A stretch of 64,000 nucleotides of DNA. Source: WTKG01 sp963735005 (GTDB lineage Bacteria > Actinomycetota > Actinomycetes > Actinomycetales > Demequinaceae). The notes under the pieces are model-generated. The model worked only from the letters and a program-made list of their open reading frames with translations. It was not told the DNA's origin and ran no database searches. The stretch spans positions 124,001 to 188,000 of the forward strand of contig CAVTJA010000003.1 of assembly GCA_963735005.1 (NCBI GenBank), in the 5' to 3' direction. Numbering within the stretch: the stretch's first letter is position 1; each line of letters begins with the position of its first letter. The position numbers and the translations under genes were made by a program. Shown piece after piece: positions 52,198 through 61,556 of this stretch.

Positions 52198-52783
52198 GGT
52201 TCGCCACCATCTTCTCGACGTACTTGGCCATCACGTCCACCTCCACGTTGACGGGGTCGCCGACGGCGAGGTCGCCAAGGTTGGTTTCGGCAAGCGTTGT
52301 CGGGATCAGCGACACCGTGGCGAGGCCACCGTCGAGGCGCGCGACGGTGAGCGACACGCCGTTGAGGGCGATGGAGCCGTGCTCAACGACGTAGCGCGCA
52401 AGCTCCGCGGGGATCTCGACCGTGACGTCGTCCCAGTCCGGCTGCGAGTCGCGAGCCGTAACCGTGGCGACGGCGTCGGCGTGGCCCTGGACCATGTGGC
52501 CGCCGAACCGGCCGTCCGCCCTCATCGCCCGCTCCAGGTTGACGCGCGCGCCAGGCTTGAGCGCACCGAGCGCGGTGGCGTCGAGCGTGACCTTCATGAG
52601 GTCGGCGACCCACTCCCCGCCCGACGACTTCGCGACCGTGAGGCATACGCCGTTGACCGCGATCGACTCGCCGTGGTCGAGCTTCGCGGCGTAAGCCGGC
52701 GCGTCGATCACGAGCTCCGCCCTCGCCCCGTCCGCGCGTAGCGCGGTGACCGTGCCGACGGTCTCGATCAAGCCTGTAAACAT
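52190..52783 (-). CDS. ribE: Riboflavin synthase, alpha subunit
   Basis: 197 aa with the two homologous lumazine-binding barrels starting 'MFTGLIETVGTV' and 'GHMVQGHADAVATV'. 'SIAVNGVCLTV' and 'SIALNGVSLTV' repeat in each half. It dismutates lumazine to riboflavin. It lies 3 nt after ribD and overlaps ribBA. Confidence 0.95.
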   Translation of the reverse strand: MFTGLIETVGTVTALRADGARAELVIDAPAYAAKLDHGESIAVNGVCLTVAKSSGGEWVADLMKVTLDATALGALKPGARVNLERAMRADGRFGGHMVQGHADAVATVTARDSQPDWDDVTVEIPAELARYVVEHGSIALNGVSLTVARLDGGLATVSLIPTTLAETNLGDLAVGDPVNVEVDVMAKYVEKMVANRG

Positions 52784-52786
52784 TCC

Positions 52787-53830
52787 CTAGCCCTTCCGGG
52801 GCACGCGGCCCGCGACAAGCGTATCCGCGCCCAACGGCGTCACCGTGACGTCCACTAGGCGCAACGCCTGGGACATGGTCGCGATTCCAATATCGCCGAC
52901 GGCGGCGGTGCCCGCGCCCAGCAGCGTTGGCGCGATGTACGCGTGCACCTCGTCCACGAGCCCGGCCGCGAAGAATGCGGTCATGAGCGTGGCGCCGCCC
53001 TCGACAATCGCCACGCGTGCGTCGCGAGCCGCAAGCGCCGCGACAACCTCGGCGACGTTGTGCGTACGCAACTGCAGCACCTCGCCGCCGGGAGCGTCGA
53101 GCTTGACGTCGCGCAGCCCCACCACAACCCGCAGCGGCTGATGCGGCGCCGGCTCGCCGCCAGGGCGCGCGGTCAGGGAGGGCGCGTCTGCCACCACTGT
53201 CCCGGTGCCGACGACGATCGCGTCCACGGCCGCACGCTCGGCGTGCGCATGTTCGCGGGCCACCTCGCCGGTGATCCAGAAGCTGGTGCCGTCCGCGGCG
53301 GCGGTGCGGCCGTCCAACGTGGCGGCGAACTTCGCGATCACCCACGGGCGGCCGAGCGTCATCGACGCCACCCACCGCCGCGTGAGCGCGGTCGCGGCCA
53401 GGGTCGGCGCGAGCGACACCTGCACCCCGGCGTCGGCCAGTTCGCGCGCACCCCCGGCGCTGTCGTCGCCAGGGTCGGCGACCGCGTACACCACAGCGCC
53501 GATGCCCGCCTCACGCAGCGCCACGGAGCACGGGCCCGTCCTGCCCGTGTGGCGGCACGGCTCGAGCGTGACGTACGCCGTGGCGCCCGCGACGTCGTTG
53601 CCCGCTTCAGCTGCGGCCGCAAGCGCCGCGACCTCCGCGTGGGCAGTCCCAGCGCCACGGTGATAGCCCTCGCCGAGGACCTCGCCGTCGGCGCTTGTGA
53701 TGACGCATCCCACCTGGGGGTTGGGGCCGTGCGCCGGCCCTAGCATTGCGAGTTCGACCGCTCGGGCCATGGCGTCGGCGGGGGTGAGTCGCTCGCGGCT
53801 AGTGATGGTGCGCCGCCTGGGCGAGCGCAC
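52787..53830 (-). CDS. ribD: Bifunctional riboflavin deaminase/reductase RibD
   Basis: 347 aa from the GTG at 53830, which has GAGGTGGA upstream but overlaps the rpe end by 32 nt; an ATG at 53770 (MARAVELAML) is the alternative. The deaminase half has the zinc motif 'TAHAEVAAL' and 'TLEPCRHTGRTGPC', and the reductase half 'KFAATLDGRTA' and 'ITGEVAREHAH'. It converts the GTP cyclohydrolase II product to the ribityl pyrimidine. Start of the riboflavin block. Confidence 0.92.
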   Translation of the reverse strand: MRSPRRRTITSRERLTPADAMARAVELAMLGPAHGPNPQVGCVITSADGEVLGEGYHRGAGTAHAEVAALAAAAEAGNDVAGATAYVTLEPCRHTGRTGPCSVALREAGIGAVVYAVADPGDDSAGGARELADAGVQVSLAPTLAATALTRRWVASMTLGRPWVIAKFAATLDGRTAAADGTSFWITGEVAREHAHAERAAVDAIVVGTGTVVADAPSLTARPGGEPAPHQPLRVVVGLRDVKLDAPGGEVLQLRTHNVAEVVAALAARDARVAIVEGGATLMTAFFAAGLVDEVHAYIAPTLLGAGTAAVGDIGIATMSQALRLVDVTVTPLGADTLVAGRVPRKG

Positions 53831-54466
53831 GCAGCGATTCCACCTCGGCCGCGGGGTCTGGGCGCGCCGTACACGGCGGAGCCGGCGACGAGCGTGTCAG
53901 CGCCAGCGACCACGATCCGCTCGATGGTGTCGCGCGCTACCCCGCCGTCGGCCTCGAGCCACAGGTCGAGCCCCTGCTCACGCGCGGCCGTACGCAACTT
54001 GCCGAACTTCGGGAGCGTGTCGAGCATCAGCTCCTGACCCCCAAAGCCGGGCTCCACGGTCATAATCAGCACCATGTCGAACTCGGACAGGATGTCGAGG
54101 TACGGCTCGACGGGCGTGGCCGGACTTGAGCGCCAACGCAGCGCGCGCGCCGGCCGAGCGAATGTCGCGCGCGACCGTGACGGGGTTGAGCGCCGCCTCG
54201 GCGTGAAAGGTGACGGACTTGGCGCCGGCCTCCGCGTAGCGCGGCGCCCACTTCTCCGGGTCCTCGATCATCAGGTGGGCGTCGACCGGGAGGGGCGACA
54301 CCTCCGCGATGCGCTTGACGACCGGCAGGCCGAGCGTCATGTTGGGAACGAAGTGGCCGTCCATCACGTCGACGTGCAGCCAGTCGGCCCGCGCCACCCG
54401 GCGGATGTCCGTTTCGAGGTTCGCGAAGTCCGCAGACAAGATGCTGGGCGCGATCCGGATAGCCAT
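53799..54466 (-). pseudogene. rpe: Ribulose-phosphate 3-epimerase (two frameshifts)
   Basis: ATG at 54466: 'RIAPSILSADFANLE', 'DWLHVDVMDGHFVPNMT' and 'VDAHLMIEDP' are intact. An extra base near 54124 moves 'PATPVEPYLDILSEFDMVLIMTVEPGFGGQ' to another frame, and a second near 53859 moves the tail 'DPAAEVESLRALAQAAHH' to a third. The length of 668 nt equals 3n+2, so removing two bases gives 221 aa, the normal Rpe length. The enzyme is essential in the pentose phosphate pathway. Two breaks in one essential gene argue strongly for sequence error. Confidence 0.9.
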
Positions 54467-54475
54467 GCGATGAGC

Positions 54476-55864
54476 CTACTGCGAGGCCGCGCGGCGCCTC
54501 AGCAGCGCGACGTACATCGAGTCCGTGCCATGCGCGTGGGTCCACATCTGGACGTCGCGGTGGCGCCCGCCCCAGGGGCCATCCGCCTGAGGCTCGGGCG
54601 CGACGGCGCGCAACACCTCGCGGGCGTCCACCAGCTCGACCATGCCGCCCGCCTCGGCCACCGCGCGCTCCACCTGGTAGCGCGTCTCCTCGAGCAGGGG
54701 CGAGCACGTCACGTATGCCACGACCCCGCCAGGACGCACGACGCGCAGGGCGCGCGCGAGCAGCGCCGCTTGGAGCGGCAGCAACGCGTCAAGGTCGCCG
54801 GGCGACCGGCGCCAGCGGGCCTCGGGGCGGCGGCGCAGCGCACCAAGCCCAGTGCAGGGCGCGTCCAAGAGCACGCGGTCGTAGCCGTCCTGGCCCCACG
54901 CCGTCGCGTCGCCCTGGTGCACGGTGACGGTGCCCTCCGGTAGCGCCCTGACGTTGTCGCGCACGAGGCCCACGCGGTGCTCATGAAGCTCGATCGCGTC
55001 GAGGCGAGCGCCGCGCTGCGCGGCCACCGCGCCCAGTAGCGCCGCCTTGCCGCCGGGACCCGCGCACATGTCGAGCCAGCGCTCGTCGCCAGTGCCCTCG
55101 AGCGGGGCCGCGGCAAGCGCCAGAGCGGCCGCCTGGCTGCCTTCATCCTGCACCCCAGCGCGGCCCTCCTTGACGGCGGCGATCGTGCCTGGTGCGGTGC
55201 CGCGGTCGAGCCGCACCGCGGTGGCCGCCCAGCGTCCGCGGCCGTGTTCAATCCCGTCCCACTCCCCCGGCTCCACCAGCCCTGGGCGCTCGGCGAGGGT
55301 CACAGGGGCGGGCTCGTTGTGGCTCGCCACAAGCGCCTCGACCTGGCCCGCGCGGCCGTCAGTGGCAAGCGCGAGCTCAAGCGCACCGACGATCCACTCG
55401 GGATGCGAGTGGCGGGTGGCGATGGCCGCGCGCCCGGCCCCGGCGGCGACCCGCTCGAGCCACTGCTCGCGAGACGCCTCCGCGACCCGGCGCATCACCG
55501 CGTTGACGATTCCCGACGCGCGGCGCATGCCCACGTGGACTGCGAGCTCGACGGTCTGAGATACCGCGGCGTGAGCCTCCACGCGCATGCCAAGCACCTG
55601 GTGCACGCCAAGGATCAACACCCGCTCCACCTCGCGGTCAAGCGAGCCCACGTCGCGCTTGGCCGCCGAGCCGATCACGGCGTCGTAGAGGCCGCGCATC
55701 CGCAGTGCGCCGTACGCAAGCTCAGTGGCGAACGCGACGTCCCGCGCCTGAAGGTGATGGCGGTCGGCGGCGTGCGGCATTGCCAGATTCGCGTATGCGT
55801 CGCGCTCGTCGACGTCGCGGATCACCTCGTAGGCGACGATCCGCGCGGTGGAGACGCTCTTCAC
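54476..55864 (-). CDS. rsmB: 16S rRNA m5C967 methyltransferase RsmB-like (Sun/Fmu)
   Basis: 462 aa from a GTG at 55864 that overlaps the fmt stop (GTGA). The N-terminal NusB-like RNA-binding domain ('RIVAYEVIRDV...YANLAM') is followed by a SAM methyltransferase domain with 'DMCAGPGGKAALLGAV', catalytic 'DAPCTGLGALRRRPEARWR' and 'VTCSPLLEE'. It methylates 16S rRNA. Confidence 0.93.
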   Translation of the reverse strand: MKSVSTARIVAYEVIRDVDERDAYANLAMPHAADRHHLQARDVAFATELAYGALRMRGLYDAVIGSAAKRDVGSLDREVERVLILGVHQVLGMRVEAHAAVSQTVELAVHVGMRRASGIVNAVMRRVAEASREQWLERVAAGAGRAAIATRHSHPEWIVGALELALATDGRAGQVEALVASHNEPAPVTLAERPGLVEPGEWDGIEHGRGRWAATAVRLDRGTAPGTIAAVKEGRAGVQDEGSQAAALALAAAPLEGTGDERWLDMCAGPGGKAALLGAVAAQRGARLDAIELHEHRVGLVRDNVRALPEGTVTVHQGDATAWGQDGYDRVLLDAPCTGLGALRRRPEARWRRSPGDLDALLPLQAALLARALRVVRPGGVVAYVTCSPLLEETRYQVERAVAEAGGMVELVDAREVLRAVAPEPQADGPWGGRHRDVQMWTHAHGTDSMYVALLRRRAASQ

Positions 55865-56796
55865 GCCTCGCCCAACTGGGCGCCGGGCGCGAGGCGGGCG
55901 CCGCGCAGCCAGGCCGCGGCGTCCATCCACTTTTTGCCTGACGGCGCGATCGAGGACAACGCCACGCTTCCAGCGCCTGTCGACACCAGCACCCGGCCGT
56001 CAGTCTCGGTGATGGTGCCTGGCGGGGCCGCGGGCGCGTCGTCCACGGGCGCGACGAGCCCGAGCTTGGCGGGCGTGCCATCGGGAAGCGTCGTCCACGC
56101 CCCGGGCGCGGGCGTGCACCCGCGCACCTGGCGGTCCACGACGTGCGCGGGAAGGTCCCAACGCACGTAGGCGTCGTCGCGCGTGAGCTTGTTGGCGTAG
56201 CTGACGCCGTGCTCCGGCTGCGGCGTGGGCGTGGCGGTGCCGCGTGCGACCACCTGCAGCGACTCCACAAGCAGCGGTGCGCCCACAAGGGCGAGGCGGC
56301 CGAGGAGTTCTCCGGCGCTCTCCGTGGCCTCCACACCCTCGGTAAGCATGCCCACGACAGGCCCGGTGTCGAGCCCCTCTTCGATCACGAAGGTCGTGGC
56401 ACCTGTGATTTCGTCGCCGGCCATGATCGCTCGCTGCACGGGGGCGGCGCCCCGCCACGCGGGCAGCACCGAGAAATGCAGGTTGATCCAGTGGGTGCGG
56501 ACGGCTGCAATAAGGTCAGGCTTGAGGATCTGGCCGTACGCCACCACGCCAGCGACGTCGGCGGCAACCTCCCGCACCATCGCCACTGTCTCGGGCGCGG
56601 ACGCACGCTCGGGCGTCTCTACCCGCAGGCCCTGCGAGAGCGCAAACGCCTTGACCGGGCTTGGCAGCAGCTCGGAGCCGCGGCGTCCGCGCGCGTCCGG
56701 CTTCGTGAGCACCAGGGGCACCTCGGCGCCTGAGTCGAGGATCGCCTGCAGGCTCGGGATGGCAATGTCCGGGGTCCCGGCGAAGACGACGCGCAT
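55861..56796 (-). CDS. fmt: Methionyl-tRNA formyltransferase
   Basis: 311 aa. 'MRVVFAGTPDIAIPSLQAIL' opens the Rossmann-like formyl-transfer domain. 'NLHFSVLPAWRGAAPVQRAIMAGDEITGATTF' contains the conserved Asn-His and 'TGPVV' loop. The C-terminal OB-like domain binds tRNA. It formylates initiator Met-tRNA. Confidence 0.95.
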   Translation of the reverse strand: MRVVFAGTPDIAIPSLQAILDSGAEVPLVLTKPDARGRRGSELLPSPVKAFALSQGLRVETPERASAPETVAMVREVAADVAGVVAYGQILKPDLIAAVRTHWINLHFSVLPAWRGAAPVQRAIMAGDEITGATTFVIEEGLDTGPVVGMLTEGVEATESAGELLGRLALVGAPLLVESLQVVARGTATPTPQPEHGVSYANKLTRDDAYVRWDLPAHVVDRQVRGCTPAPGAWTTLPDGTPAKLGLVAPVDDAPAAPPGTITETDGRVLVSTGAGSVALSSIAPSGKKWMDAAAWLRGARLAPGAQLGEA

Positions 56797-56826
56797 GCCT
56801 CCATCGTAGGAGGCGCGGCCGGGAGC

Positions 56827-58794
56827 TCAGCCCAGGCGCAGCGGTCCGTCGACGCGCATCCGCAGTTCGCCCTCCCCGGCCTCCGACAATTCCCGTTGCA
56901 GCGCTCGCAGCACGTCGACGACGCCCTGGGCAGCCGACCTCGTGCACAGCAGCACCGCCCGGTCGCCGTCACGCAGCACCACGTCAACCGCGGGATGCGA
57001 ACCAAGCGGGTGGTTGTCCACCGTGATCGAGAACGCTCGGCCGAGCACCGTGGCAGGAGCCCGCAGTTCCACCACGCGCCGATGCGGCGGAAGCTGAATC
57101 TCCCCGCGCTCGGCGTACAGCGCGGCAGCGGCTGCGGCAGGCGCCCACGTCGACACGGCGCGCGCCACCTCGTCCGGAAGCCGTCCCACGACGGTCGCCC
57201 CACCCCCGTCGCCGCGGGGCCGGACGTACGCAAGCGCGTTGAGGATCAGCCGGATCGCGTCCTCGTCGCCGTCGGCGTCCTGGCCAACGAGCGCTGAGGC
57301 GTCGACGACCACGGCGTGCGCATAACCTCCCGCAACGGCGGGAACGGCGGCCGGGGTAGCCACCACCAAGCCGCCGCGCACTTCGCCGTCCGGCACGACT
57401 CCCGTCGCGCCGGCCGAGAGCGTCACGGTCGCCCCCTGCGCCATCGCCGCGAGCTCCTCGGCCACCTTTTCGACGCCGATCCTGACGTGGGCGATCTTCG
57501 CCCCACCGCAGCTCGCGCAGTGCCAGTCCTGGTTGACGGTGCCGCACTGCGTGCAGGACGGATCCACCGCGCTGCTTGGCAGTTCGAGCGGCCCCTCGCA
57601 CGTTCGGCACACCGCCCACTCGCGGCACGTTGCACACGCGGCCGCGCGCACGTAACCCGCTCGCGGCACGAGCACGAGCGCCGGGCCATCTCCGAGCGCC
57701 TTGATGACGCGCCGCCAGGCGGAGCCCGGCATCCAGTGCCAGCCCGCGCCCCCCTCGCGCTCGCGGTCGTCGTCTGTGACGAGCGTGACCGCGGCGACCG
57801 CGTCGCGCACCGCCCCCCTGCTGCCAGAGAGCGCCTTCGCCCAGCCGTGCTCGACGAGCGCCCGCGCCGCAACGGTCTGCGCGAATCCGCCAATAAGCAA
57901 CGCCGCTCCCTCGGACTCGGCGCGCATGGCGGCTACCGTCCTGGCGTGCGGATACGGCGCGTGCCGCTCCTCGTAGCCGCTGTTGCCGTCGTCCCACACG
58001 GCAATCATCTTGAGGCGGGGCACGTTTGCCATGGCGGCCGGCCGCGTCCCCACCACGATGCGCGCGTCTCCGTGCAGCCCCGCGAGGTAGCTCCCATATC
58101 GCGGAGACGGCTTGTCGGCCGCGTGTACGCGCGCCACAGGCCCCGGCTTGCGCGCTGCCCACACGGACAACCCCACGGCCTCGGCGGCCGCGCAGAGGGC
58201 ATCCAGGGCCCGCAGGTCGGGCACTACGACGATCGCGCTCCCGCCGCCCTGCACGGACGCGCACGCCGCGGCCAGCAGCGCGTGCGCGGGTAGCGGACGC
58301 TCGGGGGCCTCGGGCAGGGCCTCCCATACGTAGCGCCCGCCCGCCGCGAGGTCGCCGGGCAGTCCGCCGTACTGGTCCCACGCCGCGGCCAGGCCGGACA
58401 GGGCGTCGGCGTACACCTCGTCGCCCGGAACCCCCACGGGCCACGCCCGCTTCTCGACCGACGCCACGCGCGGAGGCGCCATCAGGCGGGTGACGTCCCA
58501 GAATGAGCCGCCATACCGGCGCGCGATTGCAAGCGCCAGGTCAAGCCCGCCCTCGTTGAACGACGGCCCGGCCCCAGCAGACTTGATGTGGGCAAGCCGG
58601 CCGGCAAATTCGCTGGCGCCCACGAGCTCGACAACCACACCGCTGACGAGCCGCCCTGCGAACGGCACGCGGACCCTGGTCCCCGGCCCGACGACGCCCT
58701 CAAGCGCAGGCGGAACGTGATAGTCGAACGGCCTGTCGAGGTGAGGAAGCGGGCTGTCGATGCATACCCGCGCGACGGGCGGGTGCGCCTCCAT
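56827..58794 (-). CDS. priA: Primosomal protein N' (PriA), helicase motifs degenerate
   Basis: 655 aa. The N-terminal DNA-binding domain ('VARVCIDSPLPHLDRPFDYHVP') and zinc-binding cysteine array ('CATCREWAVCRTC', 'CTQCG', 'HCASCGG') are kept. Walker A (GxTGSGKT in typical PriA) and the DEEH box are not visible; the latter position reads 'VWDDGNSGYEE'. Actinobacterial PriA proteins commonly lack ATPase motifs, so it probably acts in replication restart without helicase activity. It overlaps the metK stop by one base. Confidence 0.9.
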   Translation of the reverse strand: MEAHPPVARVCIDSPLPHLDRPFDYHVPPALEGVVGPGTRVRVPFAGRLVSGVVVELVGASEFAGRLAHIKSAGAGPSFNEGGLDLALAIARRYGGSFWDVTRLMAPPRVASVEKRAWPVGVPGDEVYADALSGLAAAWDQYGGLPGDLAAGGRYVWEALPEAPERPLPAHALLAAACASVQGGGSAIVVVPDLRALDALCAAAEAVGLSVWAARKPGPVARVHAADKPSPRYGSYLAGLHGDARIVVGTRPAAMANVPRLKMIAVWDDGNSGYEERHAPYPHARTVAAMRAESEGAALLIGGFAQTVAARALVEHGWAKALSGSRGAVRDAVAAVTLVTDDDREREGGAGWHWMPGSAWRRVIKALGDGPALVLVPRAGYVRAAACATCREWAVCRTCEGPLELPSSAVDPSCTQCGTVNQDWHCASCGGAKIAHVRIGVEKVAEELAAMAQGATVTLSAGATGVVPDGEVRGGLVVATPAAVPAVAGGYAHAVVVDASALVGQDADGDEDAIRLILNALAYVRPRGDGGGATVVGRLPDEVARAVSTWAPAAAAAALYAERGEIQLPPHRRVVELRAPATVLGRAFSITVDNHPLGSHPAVDVVLRDGDRAVLLCTRSAAQGVVDVLRALQRELSEAGEGELRMRVDGPLRLG

Positions 58795-59978
58795 TAGCCG
58801 AGCGCCGCCTTCAGTTGCTCGACGCGGTCCGTGCGCTCCCAGGTGAAATCGGGAAGCTCCCTCCCAAAGTGGCCGTACGCGGCGGTGGCGCGGTAAATCG
58901 GGCGGCGCAGGTCAAGGTCAGCGATGATCGCCGAGGGGCGCAGGTCAAACACCTCGCGGATGGCTCGCACGAGCTCTTCGTCCTTGGTGATCCCAGTGTC
59001 GAAGGTCTCGACGTACAGCCCGACCGGCTGCGCGCGCCCGATCGCGTATGCGACCTGAACCTCACAACGCTCGGCAAGCCCCGCGGCCACGACATTCTTG
59101 GCGACCCACCGCATCGCGTAGGACGCACTCCTGTCCACCTTTGATGGGTCCTTACCGGAGAACGCGCCGCCGCCATGGCGGGCCATGCCGCCGTAGGTGT
59201 CGACGATGATCTTGCGGCCCGTCAGCCCGGCGTCGGCCTTGGGGCCGCCCTCTTCGAAGCGGCCCGTCGGGTTGATAAGTGACCGATGGTCACCAGAGGC
59301 GATCTCGAAGCGTGCGAGCACGGGCGCGATTACTTCGGCCTCAACGGAGGCGCGAAGGCTAGCCATGTCCATGCCCTCGCGGTGCTGCGTGGACACCACC
59401 ACGGTGTCAACGGCGACAGGCCTGTCGCCGTCGTACGCGATGGTGACCTGGGACTTGCCGTCCGGCCGCAGGCCGTCCACCGCCCCAAGCCGCCGCACCT
59501 CGGATAGCCGCTGCGTGAGCGCGTGCGCAATGGAAATCGGCAACGGCATCAACTCGGGAGTGTCGCGGCACGCGTAGCCAAACATCAGCCCTTGGTCGCC
59601 GGCGCCCTGCTGCTTGCTCGCCTCGGCATCGTCAGGGTCGTCTGTGGCGGCGTTGACGCCAAGCGCGATGTCCGGCGACTGCTGCCCGATCGAAATGGAC
59701 ACGCCGCACGAGTCGCCATCGAAGCCGTACCGCGACGACGTGTAGCCGATGTCGTTGACGACGTCGCGCACGATGTGCGGGATCTCAACGTAGGCCTCGG
59801 TGGTGACCTCGCCTGCAACGTGAACCTGGCCGGTGGTCACCATGGTCTCGACCGCAACGCGAGAGTGCGGGTCCTCCGCGAGCATGCCATCCAGGATGGC
59901 GTCGGAGACCTGGTCGCAGATCTTGTCTGGGTGGCCCTCGGTCACGGATTCCGAGGTGAAGAGTCGCTTGTTCGTCAC
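58794..59978 (-). CDS. metK: S-adenosylmethionine synthetase
   Basis: 394 aa. 'FTSESVTEGHPDKICDQVSDAILD', 'GAGDQGLMFGYACRDTPELMPLPI', 'GGGAFSGKDPSKVDRSA' and 'DLDLRRPIYRATAAYGHFGR' span all three repeats of the family. It makes SAM from Met and ATP. It lies 38 nt after coaBC, with no room for a riboswitch. Confidence 0.97.
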   Translation of the reverse strand: MTNKRLFTSESVTEGHPDKICDQVSDAILDGMLAEDPHSRVAVETMVTTGQVHVAGEVTTEAYVEIPHIVRDVVNDIGYTSSRYGFDGDSCGVSISIGQQSPDIALGVNAATDDPDDAEASKQQGAGDQGLMFGYACRDTPELMPLPISIAHALTQRLSEVRRLGAVDGLRPDGKSQVTIAYDGDRPVAVDTVVVSTQHREGMDMASLRASVEAEVIAPVLARFEIASGDHRSLINPTGRFEEGGPKADAGLTGRKIIVDTYGGMARHGGGAFSGKDPSKVDRSASYAMRWVAKNVVAAGLAERCEVQVAYAIGRAQPVGLYVETFDTGITKDEELVRAIREVFDLRPSAIIADLDLRRPIYRATAAYGHFGRELPDFTWERTDRVEQLKAALG

Positions 59979-60016
59979 GGAGCCAGCCTAGCCGGGACCG
60001 CGGACAGCCCAGGCGG

Positions 60017-61249
60017 CTAGCTTGCGCGCGCCGCCACGATCGCGTCGAGGATCGCGTGCGCCACCGCGAGCTTGGAGCCCTCTGCCCGCGCGACCTCTGC
60101 ACCTGAGGCGTCAAGCATCGTCACCGAATTGGGGCGGTCGCCGAAGCCCTCGTTGGCGCCAACCTTGTTCACACACAGCAGGTCGGCGCCTTTGCGGCGC
60201 GCCTTGTCGGCTCCATGTTCGAGCGCCGATGCGGCGGCGTCCCCCGTCTCCGCGGCGAACCCGACCACGGTCTGGCCAGGCACGCGGGCGGCGACAAGCG
60301 CGGCGAGGACGTCCGTGGTCTGCACGAGCTCGAGCGTCCGCCCGCCGTCGCCGCTCTTCTTGAGTTTGGCCTCGGACGGTGCCGCGGGCCGGAAGTCGGC
60401 GACGGCGGCGGCCATGATCGCAACATCGGCCCCCGCGGCGCTCGCCAGCACCGCGGCCTCGTACTCGCTTCCGGTCTCGACGTCCAGGCGCTCGATACCC
60501 TCGCCAAGCGGCAACGCGACGTTCGCCGCGACCACTGTGACGTCCGCACCGCGCTCGCGCGCCGCCTCCGCCAACGCGAAGCCCTGGTGGCCGGTCGACC
60601 GGTTGCCAAGGAACCGCACCGGGTCCACGTACTCTCGCGTGCCGCCCGCGCTCACGAGCACGCGCACGCCGTGGAGGTCGCCCCACGACTCGCGCTGAGC
60701 GGGCGCGGCCACGGTGATCGATGCGCCCTCGGCCACCGCATAGAGAGCCGCGACAAGCTCGTCGGGCTCCGGGAGCCGGCCGGGGCCCGAGTCGGGCCCC
60801 GTGAGGCGCCCCGAGGCCGGGTCGATCACGTGCACGCCCCGTTCGCGAAGCGTCGCGACGTTCGCCTGGGTGGCGGGGTTGCCCCACATCTCGGTGTGCA
60901 TCGCCGGCGCAACCACGATCGGCGCCTCGGTTGCGAGCAGCGCGTTTCCAAGCAGGTCGCGGGCCTCGCCGTGCGCCATCTGCGCCAGAAAGTCGGCCGT
61001 CGCGGGGGCCACCAGCACCGCGTCGGCGCGTTGCCCAAGACGCACGTGCTGGACGCTAGGGACGTCGGCGAAGGTCTCGGACGTCGCGGGCTGGCCGGTG
61101 ATGGCCTCCCAAGTTGCGCGCCCCACGAAGTTGAGCGACGCAGCGGTGGGGATCACCCTCACCGAGTGGCCGTCCTCCATCAGGCGGCGTGCGACGATCG
61201 CGACCTTGTACGCCGCGATGCCGCCCGTCACGCCCAAGAGGACGCGCAT
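60017..61249 (-). CDS. coaBC: Bifunctional phosphopantothenoylcysteine decarboxylase/ligase
   Basis: 410 aa. The N-terminal CoaC flavoprotein has 'GVTGGIAAYKVAIVARRL' and 'PAMHTEMWGNPATQ'. The C-terminal CoaB has 'VLVSAGGTREYVDPVRFLGNRSTGHQGFALAEAA' and 'KLKKSG'. It performs two CoA synthesis steps. It is 2 nt after rpoZ. Confidence 0.96.
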   Translation of the reverse strand: MRVLLGVTGGIAAYKVAIVARRLMEDGHSVRVIPTAASLNFVGRATWEAITGQPATSETFADVPSVQHVRLGQRADAVLVAPATADFLAQMAHGEARDLLGNALLATEAPIVVAPAMHTEMWGNPATQANVATLRERGVHVIDPASGRLTGPDSGPGRLPEPDELVAALYAVAEGASITVAAPAQRESWGDLHGVRVLVSAGGTREYVDPVRFLGNRSTGHQGFALAEAARERGADVTVVAANVALPLGEGIERLDVETGSEYEAAVLASAAGADVAIMAAAVADFRPAAPSEAKLKKSGDGGRTLELVQTTDVLAALVAARVPGQTVVGFAAETGDAAASALEHGADKARRKGADLLCVNKVGANEGFGDRPNSVTMLDASGAEVARAEGSKLAVAHAILDAIVAARAS

Positions 61250-61251
61250 GG

Positions 61252-61518
61252 TTACTCGTTAAGGTCTTTGAGCTCGAGCAGGTTGCTCTCGTTGATCTCG
61301 CGAAGCGCGACCGAAAGCGGCTTGTCCGTGGAGTCGGCCTCGAGCAGCGGTCCCACGTTTTCGAAGTGGCCCTCGCCGAGCGCCTCGTAATACGCGTTGA
61401 TCTGGCGAGCACGCTTGGAGCTGTAGATCACGAGGGCGTACTTCGAGTCCACTTTCGCGAGTAGCTCGTCGATAGGCGGGTTGGTGATGCCCTCGGGGTT
61501 TGCGATGGTTCCAGCCAC
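61252..61518 (-). CDS. rpoZ: RNA polymerase omega subunit
   Basis: 88 aa. 'ITNPPIDELLAKVDSKYALVIYSSKRARQINAYY' is the signature omega helix, and the tail is acidic. It aids RNAP assembly. It lies between gmk and coaBC, the usual actinobacterial order. Confidence 0.95.
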   Translation of the reverse strand: MAGTIANPEGITNPPIDELLAKVDSKYALVIYSSKRARQINAYYEALGEGHFENVGPLLEADSTDKPLSVALREINESNLLELKDLNE

Positions 61519-61556
61519 AATTGCTCCAGACGTTCAGACGCGGTCAGCGGCCCAGT

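Noticed and set aside
52184..53835. Possible FMN riboswitch for the rib genes
   Set aside because: The rib genes overlap or abut each other and rpe, leaving no leader that could hold the RFN element.
53799..54466. Programmed frameshifting in rpe
   Set aside because: Two separate shifts in one essential gene, no slippery sequence and the same kind of extra base in other genes make sequence error far more likely.
59979..60016. Possible SAM riboswitch before metK
   Set aside because: The gap to coaBC is only 38 nt and shows no conserved riboswitch core.
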